Positions 1 to 8,802 of a DNA stretch of 64,000 nt are shown here, piece after piece (position 1 is the stretch's first letter; the number at the start of each line of letters is the position of its first letter). The stretch comes from Flavobacterium amniphilum (GTDB lineage: Bacteria > Bacteroidota > Bacteroidia > Flavobacteriales > Flavobacteriaceae). Position numbers and translations under genes: made by a program. Under the pieces are notes generated by a model. That model saw nothing but the letters and a program-made list of their open reading frames with translations, ran no database searches and was not told the origin of the DNA. The stretch lies in contig NZ_JAMLJL010000009.1 of assembly GCF_023634845.1 (NCBI RefSeq), positions 1 to 64,000 of the forward strand. Direction: 5' to 3'.

Positions 1-739
1 CTGACGGTACGGTGACAGTGGCAGGTAATACCCCGGCTGGATCGTACAACGTAGAATATACCATCTGTGAGGTGACCAACCCGTCGAACTGTGATACGGT
101 AATCAGTGTGGTTACGGTAACGGCTCCAGTGATCGATGCGGTAACGGAGACTTACGGGCCGATTAATGGTAACACCGGCGGCACAACGCCGACTGTGGTA
201 CTGAACGATACTTTGAACGGTAACCCGGTAGTGATCGGCACAAATCCTGGACAGGTAACCCTAACCCCGGTTAGTGTTCCAACGGGCTTAACTTTAAACC
301 CTGACGGTACAGTGACAGTGGCAGGAAATACCCCAGCTGGATCGTACAACGTAGAATATACCATCTGTGAGGTGACCAACCCGTCGAACTGTGATACGGT
401 AATCAGTGTGGTTACGGTAACGGCTCCAGTGATCGATGCGGTAACGGAGACTTACGGACCAATCAGCGGTAACACTGGCGGCACAACGCCGACTGTGGTA
501 CTGAACGATACTTTGAACGGTAACCCGGTAGTGATCGGCACAAATCCTGGACAGGTAACATTAACTCCGGTTAGTGTTCCAACGGGCTTAACTTTAAACC
601 CTGACGGTACGGTGACAGTGGCAGGTAATACCCCGGCTGGATCGTACAACGTAGAATATACCATCTGTGAGGTGACCAACCCATCGAACTGTGATACGGT
701 AATCAGTGTGGTTACGGTAACGGCTCCTGTGATCGATGC
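1..739 (+). repeat. 300-bp coding tandem repeat in adhesin
   Basis: Units start at 1, 301 and 601; the third diverges near 739. By eye, units 1 and 2 differ at about 12 of 300 positions. Each unit encodes 100 residues, so the repeat keeps the frame. The first unit is about 52% GC by hand count, against about 34% for the C-terminal domain at 1021-1320. Confidence 0.92.
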
Positions 740-1331
740 AAATGATGATTCGGAGACGATGCAATCCGGATCAAATGGTGGAACAGCAGTTATTGATGTG
801 TTCGAGAATGATACATTGGATGGGAATCCAACAGGATTGTCCGAAGTCACATTGACAGTTGACGCTCCGGATCCTACAGGTCATATTGTTTTGAACCCAG
901 ACGGAACAGTTTATGTTAATCCGGGAACACCGGCAGGAACTTATCAGATTACATATACAATTTGTGAAATATTGAATCCGGGTAACTGTTCTACAGCTGT
1001 TGTAACGGTTATTGTTAACACGATAGAAGATATAGATATTTATACGCATATGACACCGAACGGAGATGGAGATAATGATGTGTTCTATATCGATGGAATA
1101 ACTAAATATCCTAATAATACTGTTGAGATTTACAACAGATGGGGAATATTGGTGTATCAGGCTAAAAAGTATAACAATACTGATGTGGCTTTTGACGGAA
1201 GATCAAGAGGAAGAACGACAGTAAGTGAAGATGATAATTTGCCGGAAGGAACATATTATTACATTGTCAGATATACCAAAACTGATGGGGTAACAAAAGA
1301 AAAAGCAGGATATTTATATATAAACAGATAA
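1..1331 (+). CDS. Giant repeat adhesin, type IX-secreted, C-terminal part (5' end outside window)
   Basis: The frame is open from the left edge, so the gene starts upstream; only the last ~440 residues are visible. The visible part has two full and one partial near-identical ~100-residue repeats, each with a pair of cysteines (ICEV and NPSNC motifs), then one diverged repeat (about residues 245-340). It ends in a ~95-residue type B sorting domain of the gliding-motility C-terminal family: TPNGDGDND, then IYNRWG, then LPEGTYYYIVRYT and a final GYLYINR. Proteins with this tail cross the outer membrane through the type IX system and stay on the surface; SprB is the model. The SprF-like gene begins just downstream, as expected for a type B substrate. 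Base composition changes sharply after the repeats. The exact ligand or role (gliding or adhesion) cannot be told from the tail. Confidence 0.9.
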   Translation, partial: DGTVTVAGNTPAGSYNVEYTICEVTNPSNCDTVISVVTVTAPVIDAVTETYGPINGNTGGTTPTVVLNDTLNGNPVVIGTNPGQVTLTPVSVPTGLTLNPDGTVTVAGNTPAGSYNVEYTICEVTNPSNCDTVISVVTVTAPVIDAVTETYGPISGNTGGTTPTVVLNDTLNGNPVVIGTNPGQVTLTPVSVPTGLTLNPDGTVTVAGNTPAGSYNVEYTICEVTNPSNCDTVISVVTVTAPVIDANDDSETMQSGSNGGTAVIDVFENDTLDGNPTGLSEVTLTVDAPDPTGHIVLNPDGTVYVNPGTPAGTYQITYTICEILNPGNCSTAVVTVIVNTIEDIDIYTHMTPNGDGDNDVFYIDGITKYPNNTVEIYNRWGILVYQAKKYNNTDVAFDGRSRGRTTVSEDDNLPEGTYYYIVRYTKTDGVTKEKAGYLYINR

Positions 1332-1359
1332 TCTATAATGTCTGTTGAAATTTAAAAAA

Positions 1360-2283
1360 ATGATTATGAAATTAAGATTAATTATATTAGGATTATTACT
1401 GAGCTGCATCTTTGCTAATGCACAACAAGAAGCACAGTATACCCAGTATATGTACAATACGGGGAATATAAATCCTGCTTATGCCGGTTCAAGAGGTTCT
1501 TTGAGTGGATTGATTATGCACAGAACCCAATGGGTGGGATTAGATGGTGCGCCGGTAACAAATACGGCGGTTATCAGTTCACCTTTGGGAATTTCACAAA
1601 AATTTGGTTTAGGTGTGAGCGTGATTAATGATAGATTAGGTCCATCCGACAACAATGTTCTTTCTGTGGATTTGAGTTATTACGTCCCTACTTCCGAAAA
1701 CTTTAAACTGGCTTTTGGGGTAAAAGGAACAGCAGATATGTTCAAAGTTGATTTTACAAAAGTTAAGCTGTTTAATCCGAATGATGGTCTGAACCGTGAA
1801 AATATCGATAATAGATTTTCTGCCAATATAGGTGCTGGTTTGTATTGGTATTCTGAAAAAACATACTTAGGATTGTCTGTTCCTTATATTTTGGAAAATA
1901 ATTATTATGATAATGATATACAGTATGTTGCGAGTGATAGAATGCATTTGCATGTCATGGCAGGACACGTTTTTAATTTGGGAAGTGAAACGAAATTTAA
2001 ACCATCAGTTTTAAGTAAAGTAGTTCAAGGTGCTCCTTTACAGGTTGATTTGTCGGCTAATTTCCTGTTTTTTGATAAACTTACACTTGGTGCTGCATAC
2101 CGATGGAGTGCTGCGGTAAGTGCAATGGCAGGTTTTCAGATTTCAGATTCCTGGTTGATCGGTTATTCATATGACAGGGAAACAACAAGACTGGGGAATT
2201 TTAATTCAGGATCACATGAGGTGTTTCTTAGATATGAGTTATTCAGAAAGTATGATAAAGTAATTTCTCCAAGATTCTTCTAA
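1360..2283 (+). CDS. PorP/SprF family type IX secretion outer-membrane protein
   Basis: About 307 residues with a signal peptide ending at ANAQQ, followed by the family's opening block QYTQYMYNTGNINPAYAG and an alternating beta-barrel pattern to a C-terminal aromatic (SPRFF). PorP/SprF proteins are outer-membrane barrels that work with the type IX machinery; SprF is needed to deliver SprB, and type B sorted proteins generally have a cognate SprF-like gene next door. Here it lies 28 bases after the adhesin stop, so it is probably that partner. A TTG start at 1345 is also open, but ATG at 1360 or 1366 gives a better signal peptide. The following OmpA gene begins 3 bases after the stop, which indicates an operon. 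Confidence 0.9.
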   Translation: MIMKLRLIILGLLLSCIFANAQQEAQYTQYMYNTGNINPAYAGSRGSLSGLIMHRTQWVGLDGAPVTNTAVISSPLGISQKFGLGVSVINDRLGPSDNNVLSVDLSYYVPTSENFKLAFGVKGTADMFKVDFTKVKLFNPNDGLNRENIDNRFSANIGAGLYWYSEKTYLGLSVPYILENNYYDNDIQYVASDRMHLHVMAGHVFNLGSETKFKPSVLSKVVQGAPLQVDLSANFLFFDKLTLGAAYRWSAAVSAMAGFQISDSWLIGYSYDRETTRLGNFNSGSHEVFLRYELFRKYDKVISPRFF

Positions 2284-2286
2284 ATA

Positions 2287-4233
2287 ATGACTGGTATGAG
2301 AAAAATTTATATGATATGTGTTTTGTTATTTGGATTGCAAATGCAGGCACAACAGACAAAAGTTGCAAAAGGAGATACTCAATTTAATGACCTTGCTTAT
2401 ATTGATGCTACCGAAACTTATTTGAAAGTGGCTAAAAAAGGGTATAAGTCGAAAGAATTGTTTCAGAAATTAGGAGATTCCTATTATTTCAATGCAAATC
2501 TGAAAGAAGCCAATAAATGGTATACAGAACTTTTTGCACTTGGTCAGCCAATTGAAAGTGAGTATTATTACCGTTATTCACAAACACTTAAAGCAGCCGA
2601 AGATTATAAAAAAGCGGATGAATATTTGGACAAGTTTTATAAGTTGTCTGCAAATGATATCCGGGCTAATTTATATAACAAACAAAGAGATTATAAAAAA
2701 ACAATTGAAAAAAATTCAGGAAGGTACGAAGTTAAAAGTACCACGGTGAATACCCGTAAATCAGATTATGGAACTGCTTTTTTTGGCGACAAAGTTGTTT
2801 TTTCAACTTCAAGGGATACAACCGGTTTTGCCCGTGTTCAAACAAGATGGACAAATCAGTCGTTTACTAATTTTTATGTTTCAAACAGAACAGAAGAAAA
2901 TGATCTGACAAACCCTGAACGCTTCTCAAAAACAATAAATTCTAAATTTCACGAAGATACTCCGGTATTTACAAAAGATTTGAAAACGGTTTATTTTACC
3001 CGTAATAATTTTACTGAAGGAAAAATCGGAAGGGATGAGAAGCAAGTAATTAATTTGAAGTTATACAAAGCGGTATTGAATGCTGAAGGTAAATGGGAGA
3101 ATGTTACAGAGTTACCTTTTAACAGTAATGCATACAGTGTTGCCCATCCTGCTTTAAGTCCGGACGAGAAAACGTTGTATTTCGCTTCTAATATGCCGGG
3201 TACAAACGGACAGTCTGATATTTTTAAAGTAGCAATCTTAGGTGAAAACCAATACGGAACTCCTGAAAAATTATCAAATGCGATTAATACGGAGGCAAGA
3301 GAAACGTTCCCGTTTGTTACGCAGGATAATGAGTTGTATTTTGCATCAGATGGTCATCAGGGATTAGGTGGATTGGATGTTTTTGTGACTAAAATAAACA
3401 CGGACGGATCAATTGGTCCTGTAGTAAATTTAGGAGCGCCAATTAACGGTCCAATGGATGATTTCGCTTTTATAATTGACAATTCTACGCGTAAAGGTTA
3501 TTTTTCTTCCAACAGAAACGGAGGAAAAGGACTTGACGATATTTATAGTTTTACCGAAAAGGAACCTCTTGTTATTGATTGTAAAAGTGAATTAGCCGGT
3601 CTTGTAACTGATGCAGAAACCGGTGTGATCTTGCCTGGTTCAACAGTATCTTTATTTGATGATAAATTCAATTTACTTTCAAAAGTTACTACTGATGGTA
3701 AATCTTCATATCAATTTGAGGTTAAATGTGGTCAGAAGTATTATGTAAGGGCCGAGCAAGCAGAGTATGAAACCAAAGAACAAAATGTTGTTCTGCCGGA
3801 TTCAAGCGGGAAGACAGATCTTCCGATTGCATTAAGTAAAAAGCTTAAAGAGATCAAACCGGGAACCGATTTGGCAAAAACGTTCAATATAAAAATTATT
3901 TATTTTGATCTGGATAAATCAAATATCCGTTCTGATGCTCAGGCTGATTTGGCTAAAATTGCTGAAATCATGAAGGAATTCCCAACTATGAAAGTTGATG
4001 TCCGTTCACATACGGATAGCCGTCAAACGAATGCTTACAATGAAAAGTTATCCAGTGCAAGGGCAAAATCAACTATTGACTGGTTGGTTAAAAACGGAAT
4101 TGAGAAGGAAAGACTTTCGGGAAGAGGTTATGGTGAAAGCCAGTTGATAAACCATTGTGGTGACGGAGTGAATTGTTCTGAAGAAGAACATCAGATGAAC
4201 CGTAGAAGTGAGTTTATTATTTTGAAAATGTAA
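2287..4233 (+). CDS. OmpA family protein with TPR, PD40 propeller and peptidoglycan-binding domain
   Basis: 648 residues. A signal peptide (cleavage near MQAQQ) is followed by TPR-like helices (about 25-135), a PD40/WD40-like beta-propeller (about 150-430, with blades such as HPALSPDEKTLYFASN), a carboxypeptidase-regulatory-like beta-sandwich (about 435-515) and an OmpA C-terminal domain (about 530-648). The OmpA domain keeps the peptidoglycan-binding pattern SHTDSR..AYNEKLSSARA and ends NRRSEFIIL. This architecture matches PorE-like proteins and the OmpA genes that accompany sprF in flavobacteria. It probably anchors the outer-membrane SprF/adhesin complex to the cell wall. The gene is the third of an adhesin-SprF-OmpA operon and is followed by a terminator at 4255-4283. 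The role in this particular complex is inferred from order. Confidence 0.88.
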   Translation: MTGMRKIYMICVLLFGLQMQAQQTKVAKGDTQFNDLAYIDATETYLKVAKKGYKSKELFQKLGDSYYFNANLKEANKWYTELFALGQPIESEYYYRYSQTLKAAEDYKKADEYLDKFYKLSANDIRANLYNKQRDYKKTIEKNSGRYEVKSTTVNTRKSDYGTAFFGDKVVFSTSRDTTGFARVQTRWTNQSFTNFYVSNRTEENDLTNPERFSKTINSKFHEDTPVFTKDLKTVYFTRNNFTEGKIGRDEKQVINLKLYKAVLNAEGKWENVTELPFNSNAYSVAHPALSPDEKTLYFASNMPGTNGQSDIFKVAILGENQYGTPEKLSNAINTEARETFPFVTQDNELYFASDGHQGLGGLDVFVTKINTDGSIGPVVNLGAPINGPMDDFAFIIDNSTRKGYFSSNRNGGKGLDDIYSFTEKEPLVIDCKSELAGLVTDAETGVILPGSTVSLFDDKFNLLSKVTTDGKSSYQFEVKCGQKYYVRAEQAEYETKEQNVVLPDSSGKTDLPIALSKKLKEIKPGTDLAKTFNIKIIYFDLDKSNIRSDAQADLAKIAEIMKEFPTMKVDVRSHTDSRQTNAYNEKLSSARAKSTIDWLVKNGIEKERLSGRGYGESQLINHCGDGVNCSEEEHQMNRRSEFIILKM

Positions 4234-4254
4234 ACGGATATTTATTAAAATTTA

Positions 4255-4283
4255 AAAGGCATCAGTTAATTGATGCCTTTTTC
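4255..4283 (+). terminator. Intrinsic terminator after the OmpA gene
   Basis: A 10-bp perfect stem (AAAGGCATCA / TGATGCCTTT) with a 6-base loop is followed by TTTC. It closes the adhesin-SprF-OmpA operon. Confidence 0.85.
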
Positions 4284-4318
4284 TTTGGATAAAATATTGT
4301 TAATAGATTGCATTTTAC

Positions 4319-4348
4319 TTGTATAATGTATCCGAATTGCTATTTTTG
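4319..4348 (+). promoter_or_regulatory. Flavobacterial sigma-A-type promoter for the parvulin operon
   Basis: TTG at 4319-4321, a 19-base spacer, then TATTTTTG at 4341-4348, which fits the Bacteroidota consensus TTG-N17-23-TAnnTTTG exactly. Start of transcription would be near 4355, about 44 bases before the ATG at 4399. Confidence 0.75.
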
Positions 4349-4398
4349 TTCGTTATTAAAAAAACCAACCCAAAAACAGCCTCATTAAATTAAGGAAT

Positions 4399-6375
4399 AT
4401 GAAGTTTAATAAATTAGTTTTAAGTGTACTGCTAGGCGTAAATGCTGTTTCTTTTTCGCAGGAAATTAAGAAAGAAGTATTGTTTACGGTAGATAATAAA
4501 CCTTACTATACCGATGAATTTGCAAGAGTTTATAATAAGAATATCGACCTTGTCAAAGATGAATCGCAAAAAGATTTAAATCAGTATCTGGAACTTTTCG
4601 TTGGATACAAATTAAAAATCAATAAAGCGAATAAATTAGGATTGCAAAACGATCCGAAATATGTCAACGAATTAAAATCATATAGAAGTCAGTTGGCTAA
4701 AAATTATACTTCAGATACCAAAGTGACTAAGGCTTTGATTGACGAAGCTTATGCAAGAATGCAGAAAGAAGTAAGAGCATCACATATTTTAATTATGGTT
4801 GATGAAAATGCAGCTCCTGCTGATTCTTTGAAAGCATATAATGAAATTCTGGATCTAAGAAAACGCGCATTGGCCGGAGAGAACTTCGGTGATTTGGCAG
4901 CTAAATATTCCCAGGATCCTTCGGCAAAGGAAAATAAAGGAGATTTAGGCTATTTTTCGGCGTTTAGAATGGTGTATCCTTTTGAAAGTGCTGCCTTTAA
5001 AACTAAAGTTGGTGATATTTCAATGCCGGTCAGAACAAAGTTCGGATACCACTTGGTAAAAGTGGCCGATCTTCGTGATAACAGAGGAGAAGTTTCCGTA
5101 GCGCATATCATGATCGTAAAACCGAAACCAACCGGGAATGAATCGGCGGATTTGGAAAAAGCTAAAAATACAATTAAAGAAATTTATACAAAATTGAAGC
5201 AGGGAGAGAAATTTGAAAGCCTTGCAGCCCAATTTTCTGAAGATAAAAATTCCGGACCGAGAGGCGGTGTATTGCCAAAATTCGGTTCAGGCCAATTGAG
5301 TTCGGAAGAATTTGAAAACATTTCATTCGGATTGAAAAATGTTGGTGATTATTCAGAGCCGTTTGAAACACAATTTGGATGGCATATCATAAAATTGGTT
5401 GAAAAACATCCCATTCAGAAGTTAGAAGATTTAGAGCGTGAACTGGAAAATAAAATAAGAAGAGATGACCGTTCCCGTTTAATTACAAACTCGTTGAATG
5501 CTAAACTCCGTAAAAAGTACGTTGTTAAACGTAATGATAAAGTTTACAAACAGATTAAAACCGCAGTAACAGATGTTTATTATGAAGGAAAATGGGTAAT
5601 GCCTGCGGATACTAAAGATTTTGAAAAGGAATTGGTGAAAATACAGGACAAACCGGTATTGGCTACCGGATTCCTTAGAGAATTGGAGTCACAGCAAAAA
5701 TCAAATCTTAAAATCAAGCCAATCGGTAACCTGGTAGATCATTTGTATGAGAAATTTGTGGATAATCAGTTGAATATCTATTACAATGATAATCTGGAAA
5801 ATGAATTTCCCGAATTCGCCAACGTGGTGGAAGAGTACCGTGATGGTTTGTTGCTTTTTGATTTAATGGAGAAAGAAATCTGGAATAAAGCTAAACAGGA
5901 TACGTTAGGTTTGAAAGGTTTCTACGAAAAGAATAAGGGTAAATACCAATGGAAGAATAGGGTGGATGTAATTATTGCTTCGTCGACTAAATCTGATTTT
6001 GCCAAAAAAACACAAAAAATGTTGCAGTCTGATGCCACTATCGATGCGATTAAGGAAAAACTGAACACGAAAGAAGTGGTAAATATCATGGCCAAAGAAG
6101 AAACGTTTGAAGAAGGTAATGAGCATTTTCCTAAAAATGTTGCCTTTAAAACAGGAGTTTCTGAAGTATACAAGGATGGTGAATTTTATTTTGTAAACAA
6201 AGTGGTAAAAACCATCCCGGCCGGACCTAAAGCACTTGACGAAACCCGTGGTAGGGTAATTAATGATTACCAACAATTTTTGGAAGACAACTGGGTTTCT
6301 GAATTGAAAAACGAATTTAAAATTGCTATAAATCAGGATGTTTTTGAAAGATTGAAAACAGCAATGAAAAAATAA
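4399..6375 (+). CDS. Periplasmic peptidylprolyl isomerase with two parvulin domains
   Basis: 658 residues with a signal peptide (ends SFSQE). A SurA-like helical N-terminal region runs to about residue 130. The first parvulin domain (about 132-225) opens VRASHILIMVD and closes FGYHLVKV; the second (about 232-335) opens VSVAHIMIVKP and closes FGWHIIKLVEK. About 300 further residues have no domain I recognise. These enzymes isomerise X-Pro bonds and chaperone outer-membrane proteins in the periplasm. The next gene, 22 bases on, is a second parvulin protein, so the two probably cooperate on the many barrels and type IX clients of this organism. It is much longer than E. coli SurA (428 residues) and not an ordinary SurA orthologue. 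Confidence 0.88.
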   Translation: MKFNKLVLSVLLGVNAVSFSQEIKKEVLFTVDNKPYYTDEFARVYNKNIDLVKDESQKDLNQYLELFVGYKLKINKANKLGLQNDPKYVNELKSYRSQLAKNYTSDTKVTKALIDEAYARMQKEVRASHILIMVDENAAPADSLKAYNEILDLRKRALAGENFGDLAAKYSQDPSAKENKGDLGYFSAFRMVYPFESAAFKTKVGDISMPVRTKFGYHLVKVADLRDNRGEVSVAHIMIVKPKPTGNESADLEKAKNTIKEIYTKLKQGEKFESLAAQFSEDKNSGPRGGVLPKFGSGQLSSEEFENISFGLKNVGDYSEPFETQFGWHIIKLVEKHPIQKLEDLERELENKIRRDDRSRLITNSLNAKLRKKYVVKRNDKVYKQIKTAVTDVYYEGKWVMPADTKDFEKELVKIQDKPVLATGFLRELESQQKSNLKIKPIGNLVDHLYEKFVDNQLNIYYNDNLENEFPEFANVVEEYRDGLLLFDLMEKEIWNKAKQDTLGLKGFYEKNKGKYQWKNRVDVIIASSTKSDFAKKTQKMLQSDATIDAIKEKLNTKEVVNIMAKEETFEEGNEHFPKNVAFKTGVSEVYKDGEFYFVNKVVKTIPAGPKALDETRGRVINDYQQFLEDNWVSELKNEFKIAINQDVFERLKTAMKK

Positions 6376-6397
6376 TTAATGCCAATAAATAGATAAA

Positions 6398-7759
6398 ATG
6401 AAATTTTTAAACTTTAAATGTAATGTAATCATCGCGACTTTGCTGATGGCTTTCGGAGCTTCGGCACAGGAGAAAAAAACCAAAGTTGATGGTGTGATTG
6501 GTGTAGTGGGTGATTATATTATTTTGGATTCTGATATTGATAAAACCTATTTGGAATTGAAACAGCAAGGTGTGGAAACAAATGATATTTCACGCTGCCA
6601 GATGTTGGGGAAAATGTTGGAAGACAAACTTTATGCTCATCAGGCTATTCAGGATAGTATTATTGTTACCGATACTGAAGTAAATCAAAAGCTGGATGAG
6701 CAGTATGCTTATATGGTTGAGCAGTTGGGAAGTACTGAAAAAGTGGTGCAGTATTTTAAAAAATCGAGTGAAGAAGATTTGAAAACGGAACTTTTTGAAA
6801 TTATCAAAACCAATAAATTAACTGCCGAAATGCAGCGTAAAATTGTAGATGGTGTGACGATTACACCTGAAGAGGTCCGTGATTTTTTCAAGAGAATACC
6901 TAAAGACGAGCTGCCGGTTTTCGGTGCTGAAATGGAAGTGGCACAAATTGTTGTGAAGCCAGTAGTTTCTAAAGAAGAGGAACAAAAGGTGATTGATCAG
7001 CTGAAAGGATTTAAGAAAGATATTCTTGAAAACGGGGCTAGTTTTTTCAGTAAAGCAGTTCTATATACCGAAGATGAAGGATCTAGATCTACCGGAGGTT
7101 TATATAAAATGAACCGTAAAACACAATTTGTTAAAGAGTTTAAAGATGTAGCTTTTAGTTTGCAGGAAGGTGAAATTTCCGAGCCATTCAAAACAGAATT
7201 CGGTTACCATATTATTTATTTGGAGAAAGTGAGAGGTCAGGAAATTGATGTAAGACACATTCTTTTAAAACCAAAAGTTTCTCCTGAAGCTATGAAAGCT
7301 GCTAAGGAAAAAATTGATTTGATCCGAAGAAGAATCGTAAACAAAGAAATCTCATTTGCAGAGGCTGCCCGTACAATGTCTGATGAGAAAGAAACCCGTA
7401 ATGATGGAGGTGTTTTGACGAATCCTAAGACACAGGATTCTCGTTTTGAATTGACAAAAATGGATCCGTCATTGTATAGTATTGTTGCCAATTTGAAAGA
7501 AGGGGAAGTTTCATTGCCAATGGCTGATGAAGAACGTGCCGGAGGTAAATTCTTCAAAATCATGACGGTTACAAACCGTTTTGATGAGCATACAGCTGAT
7601 TATTCAAAAGATTACGGCCGTTTGAAAGAATTGGCTTTAAAAGAAAAACAAATCAAGGCTATTGCTAAATGGTCTGAAGAAAAAATTAAAGAAACCTATG
7701 TGAAAATCAATGGCGAATACCGCGATTGTACTTTTACTAATAACTGGTTGAAAAAATAA
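6398..7759 (+). CDS. SurA-like peptidylprolyl isomerase/chaperone
   Basis: 453 residues, close to SurA length. A signal peptide (ends GASAQEK) is followed by the SurA N-terminal chaperone fold, recognisable from DGVIGVVGDYIILDSDID, then parvulin domain 1 (about 175-275, closing FGYHIIYLEKV) and parvulin domain 2 (about 278-380, opening DVRHILLKPK). It folds and escorts beta-barrel precursors in the periplasm. It lies directly downstream of the larger parvulin gene on the same strand with no terminator between, so they share the promoter at 4319. A terminator follows at 7780-7818. Confidence 0.9.
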   Translation: MKFLNFKCNVIIATLLMAFGASAQEKKTKVDGVIGVVGDYIILDSDIDKTYLELKQQGVETNDISRCQMLGKMLEDKLYAHQAIQDSIIVTDTEVNQKLDEQYAYMVEQLGSTEKVVQYFKKSSEEDLKTELFEIIKTNKLTAEMQRKIVDGVTITPEEVRDFFKRIPKDELPVFGAEMEVAQIVVKPVVSKEEEQKVIDQLKGFKKDILENGASFFSKAVLYTEDEGSRSTGGLYKMNRKTQFVKEFKDVAFSLQEGEISEPFKTEFGYHIIYLEKVRGQEIDVRHILLKPKVSPEAMKAAKEKIDLIRRRIVNKEISFAEAARTMSDEKETRNDGGVLTNPKTQDSRFELTKMDPSLYSIVANLKEGEVSLPMADEERAGGKFFKIMTVTNRFDEHTADYSKDYGRLKELALKEKQIKAIAKWSEEKIKETYVKINGEYRDCTFTNNWLKK

Positions 7760-7779
7760 TTATTTTAGTATTTCAAAGA

Positions 7780-7818
7780 AAAGAGTTAGTTTTATAAATC
7801 TATAAGCTAACTCTTTTT
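7780..7818 (+). terminator. Intrinsic terminator after surA-like gene
   Basis: AAAGAGTTAG (7780-7789) pairs with CTAACTCTTT (7807-7816); the loop is 17 bases and a T-rich stretch follows. The moxR gene starts only 20 bases later, so its transcription needs read-through or a promoter inside this hairpin region. Confidence 0.65.
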
Positions 7819-7837
7819 AATTTAAATATATTCCAAG

Positions 7838-8791
7838 ATGTCTGATGTCGCTGCTATTCAAAATTTAGTTCAAAAACAAAAAGAGCTTAAACAGGAAATT
7901 TCAAAAATCATTGTTGGTCAGGAAGAAGTTGTCAATCAAATCATACTGAGTATTTTTTCGGGTGGTCATGCCTTGTTGGTAGGAGTTCCCGGATTGGCAA
8001 AAACGTTAATGGTGAATACAATCTCCCAGGCACTTGGTTTGGATTTTAAACGTATTCAGTTTACTCCTGATTTGATGCCTTCGGATATTTTAGGAAGTGA
8101 GATATTAGACGAAAACAGAACTTTTAAATTTATTAAAGGACCAATATTTTCCAATATTATTTTAGCGGATGAGATTAACCGTACACCGCCTAAAACACAG
8201 GCTGCCTTGTTAGAAGCGATGCAGGAAAAAGCGGTTACCATTGCGGGTCATCATTATAAATTAGCTTTGCCTTTCTTTGTGTTGGCAACACAAAACCCAA
8301 TTGAGCAGGAAGGAACTTATCCGTTGCCTGAAGCACAGTTGGACCGTTTTATGTTTGCCATTAAGCTTGATTATCCTTCATTTGCTGAAGAGGTTCAGGT
8401 GGTGAAAAGCACAACTACTGATTCTTCAGTTCAGATTAATCCGTTGTTTACTGCGCAGGAAATTATCGATTTCCAACATTTAATCCGTCGTATTCCGGTA
8501 GCAGATAATGTAATCGAATATGCCGTTACTTTGGTTTCCAAAACACGCCCTGATAATGCATTGGCTACAGATTTTATTAAAAATTACCTGGATTGGGGGG
8601 CTGGACCAAGAGCTTCGCAGAATCTGATCCTGGCTGCCAAGACACATGCAGCGTTAAACGGAAAATTCTCTCCGGATATCGAAGATGTTCAAGCAGTGGC
8701 CACAGGAATCCTTCGTCACAGAATTATTAAAAATTACAAAGCTGATGCTGAGGGTATCTCTGAAGAAATAATCATCAAAAAGTTGTTTTAA
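7838..8791 (+). CDS. MoxR family AAA+ ATPase
   Basis: 317 residues. Walker A is GVPGLAKT (49-56) and Walker B ILADE (108-112), followed by INRTPPKTQAALLEAMQE and the sensor NPIEQEGTYPLPEAQLDRF typical of MoxR. MoxR proteins are ATP-driven chaperones that insert cofactors or assemble complexes, usually with von Willebrand-A partners. The usual downstream DUF58 and Bat genes are absent here: the next gene, 11 bases on, is a membrane acyltransferase. Its client is therefore unknown. The length and C-terminal end (IIIKKLF) look complete. Confidence 0.92.
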   Translation: MSDVAAIQNLVQKQKELKQEISKIIVGQEEVVNQIILSIFSGGHALLVGVPGLAKTLMVNTISQALGLDFKRIQFTPDLMPSDILGSEILDENRTFKFIKGPIFSNIILADEINRTPPKTQAALLEAMQEKAVTIAGHHYKLALPFFVLATQNPIEQEGTYPLPEAQLDRFMFAIKLDYPSFAEEVQVVKSTTTDSSVQINPLFTAQEIIDFQHLIRRIPVADNVIEYAVTLVSKTRPDNALATDFIKNYLDWGAGPRASQNLILAAKTHAALNGKFSPDIEDVQAVATGILRHRIIKNYKADAEGISEEIIIKKLF

Positions 8792-8802
8792 TACTGACTT
8801 GA

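Noticed and set aside
452-850. Long reverse-strand frame across the adhesin repeats
   Set aside because: Its repeats mirror the coding repeats of the plus-strand gene; it has no start context and only arises because the repeat is GC-rich.
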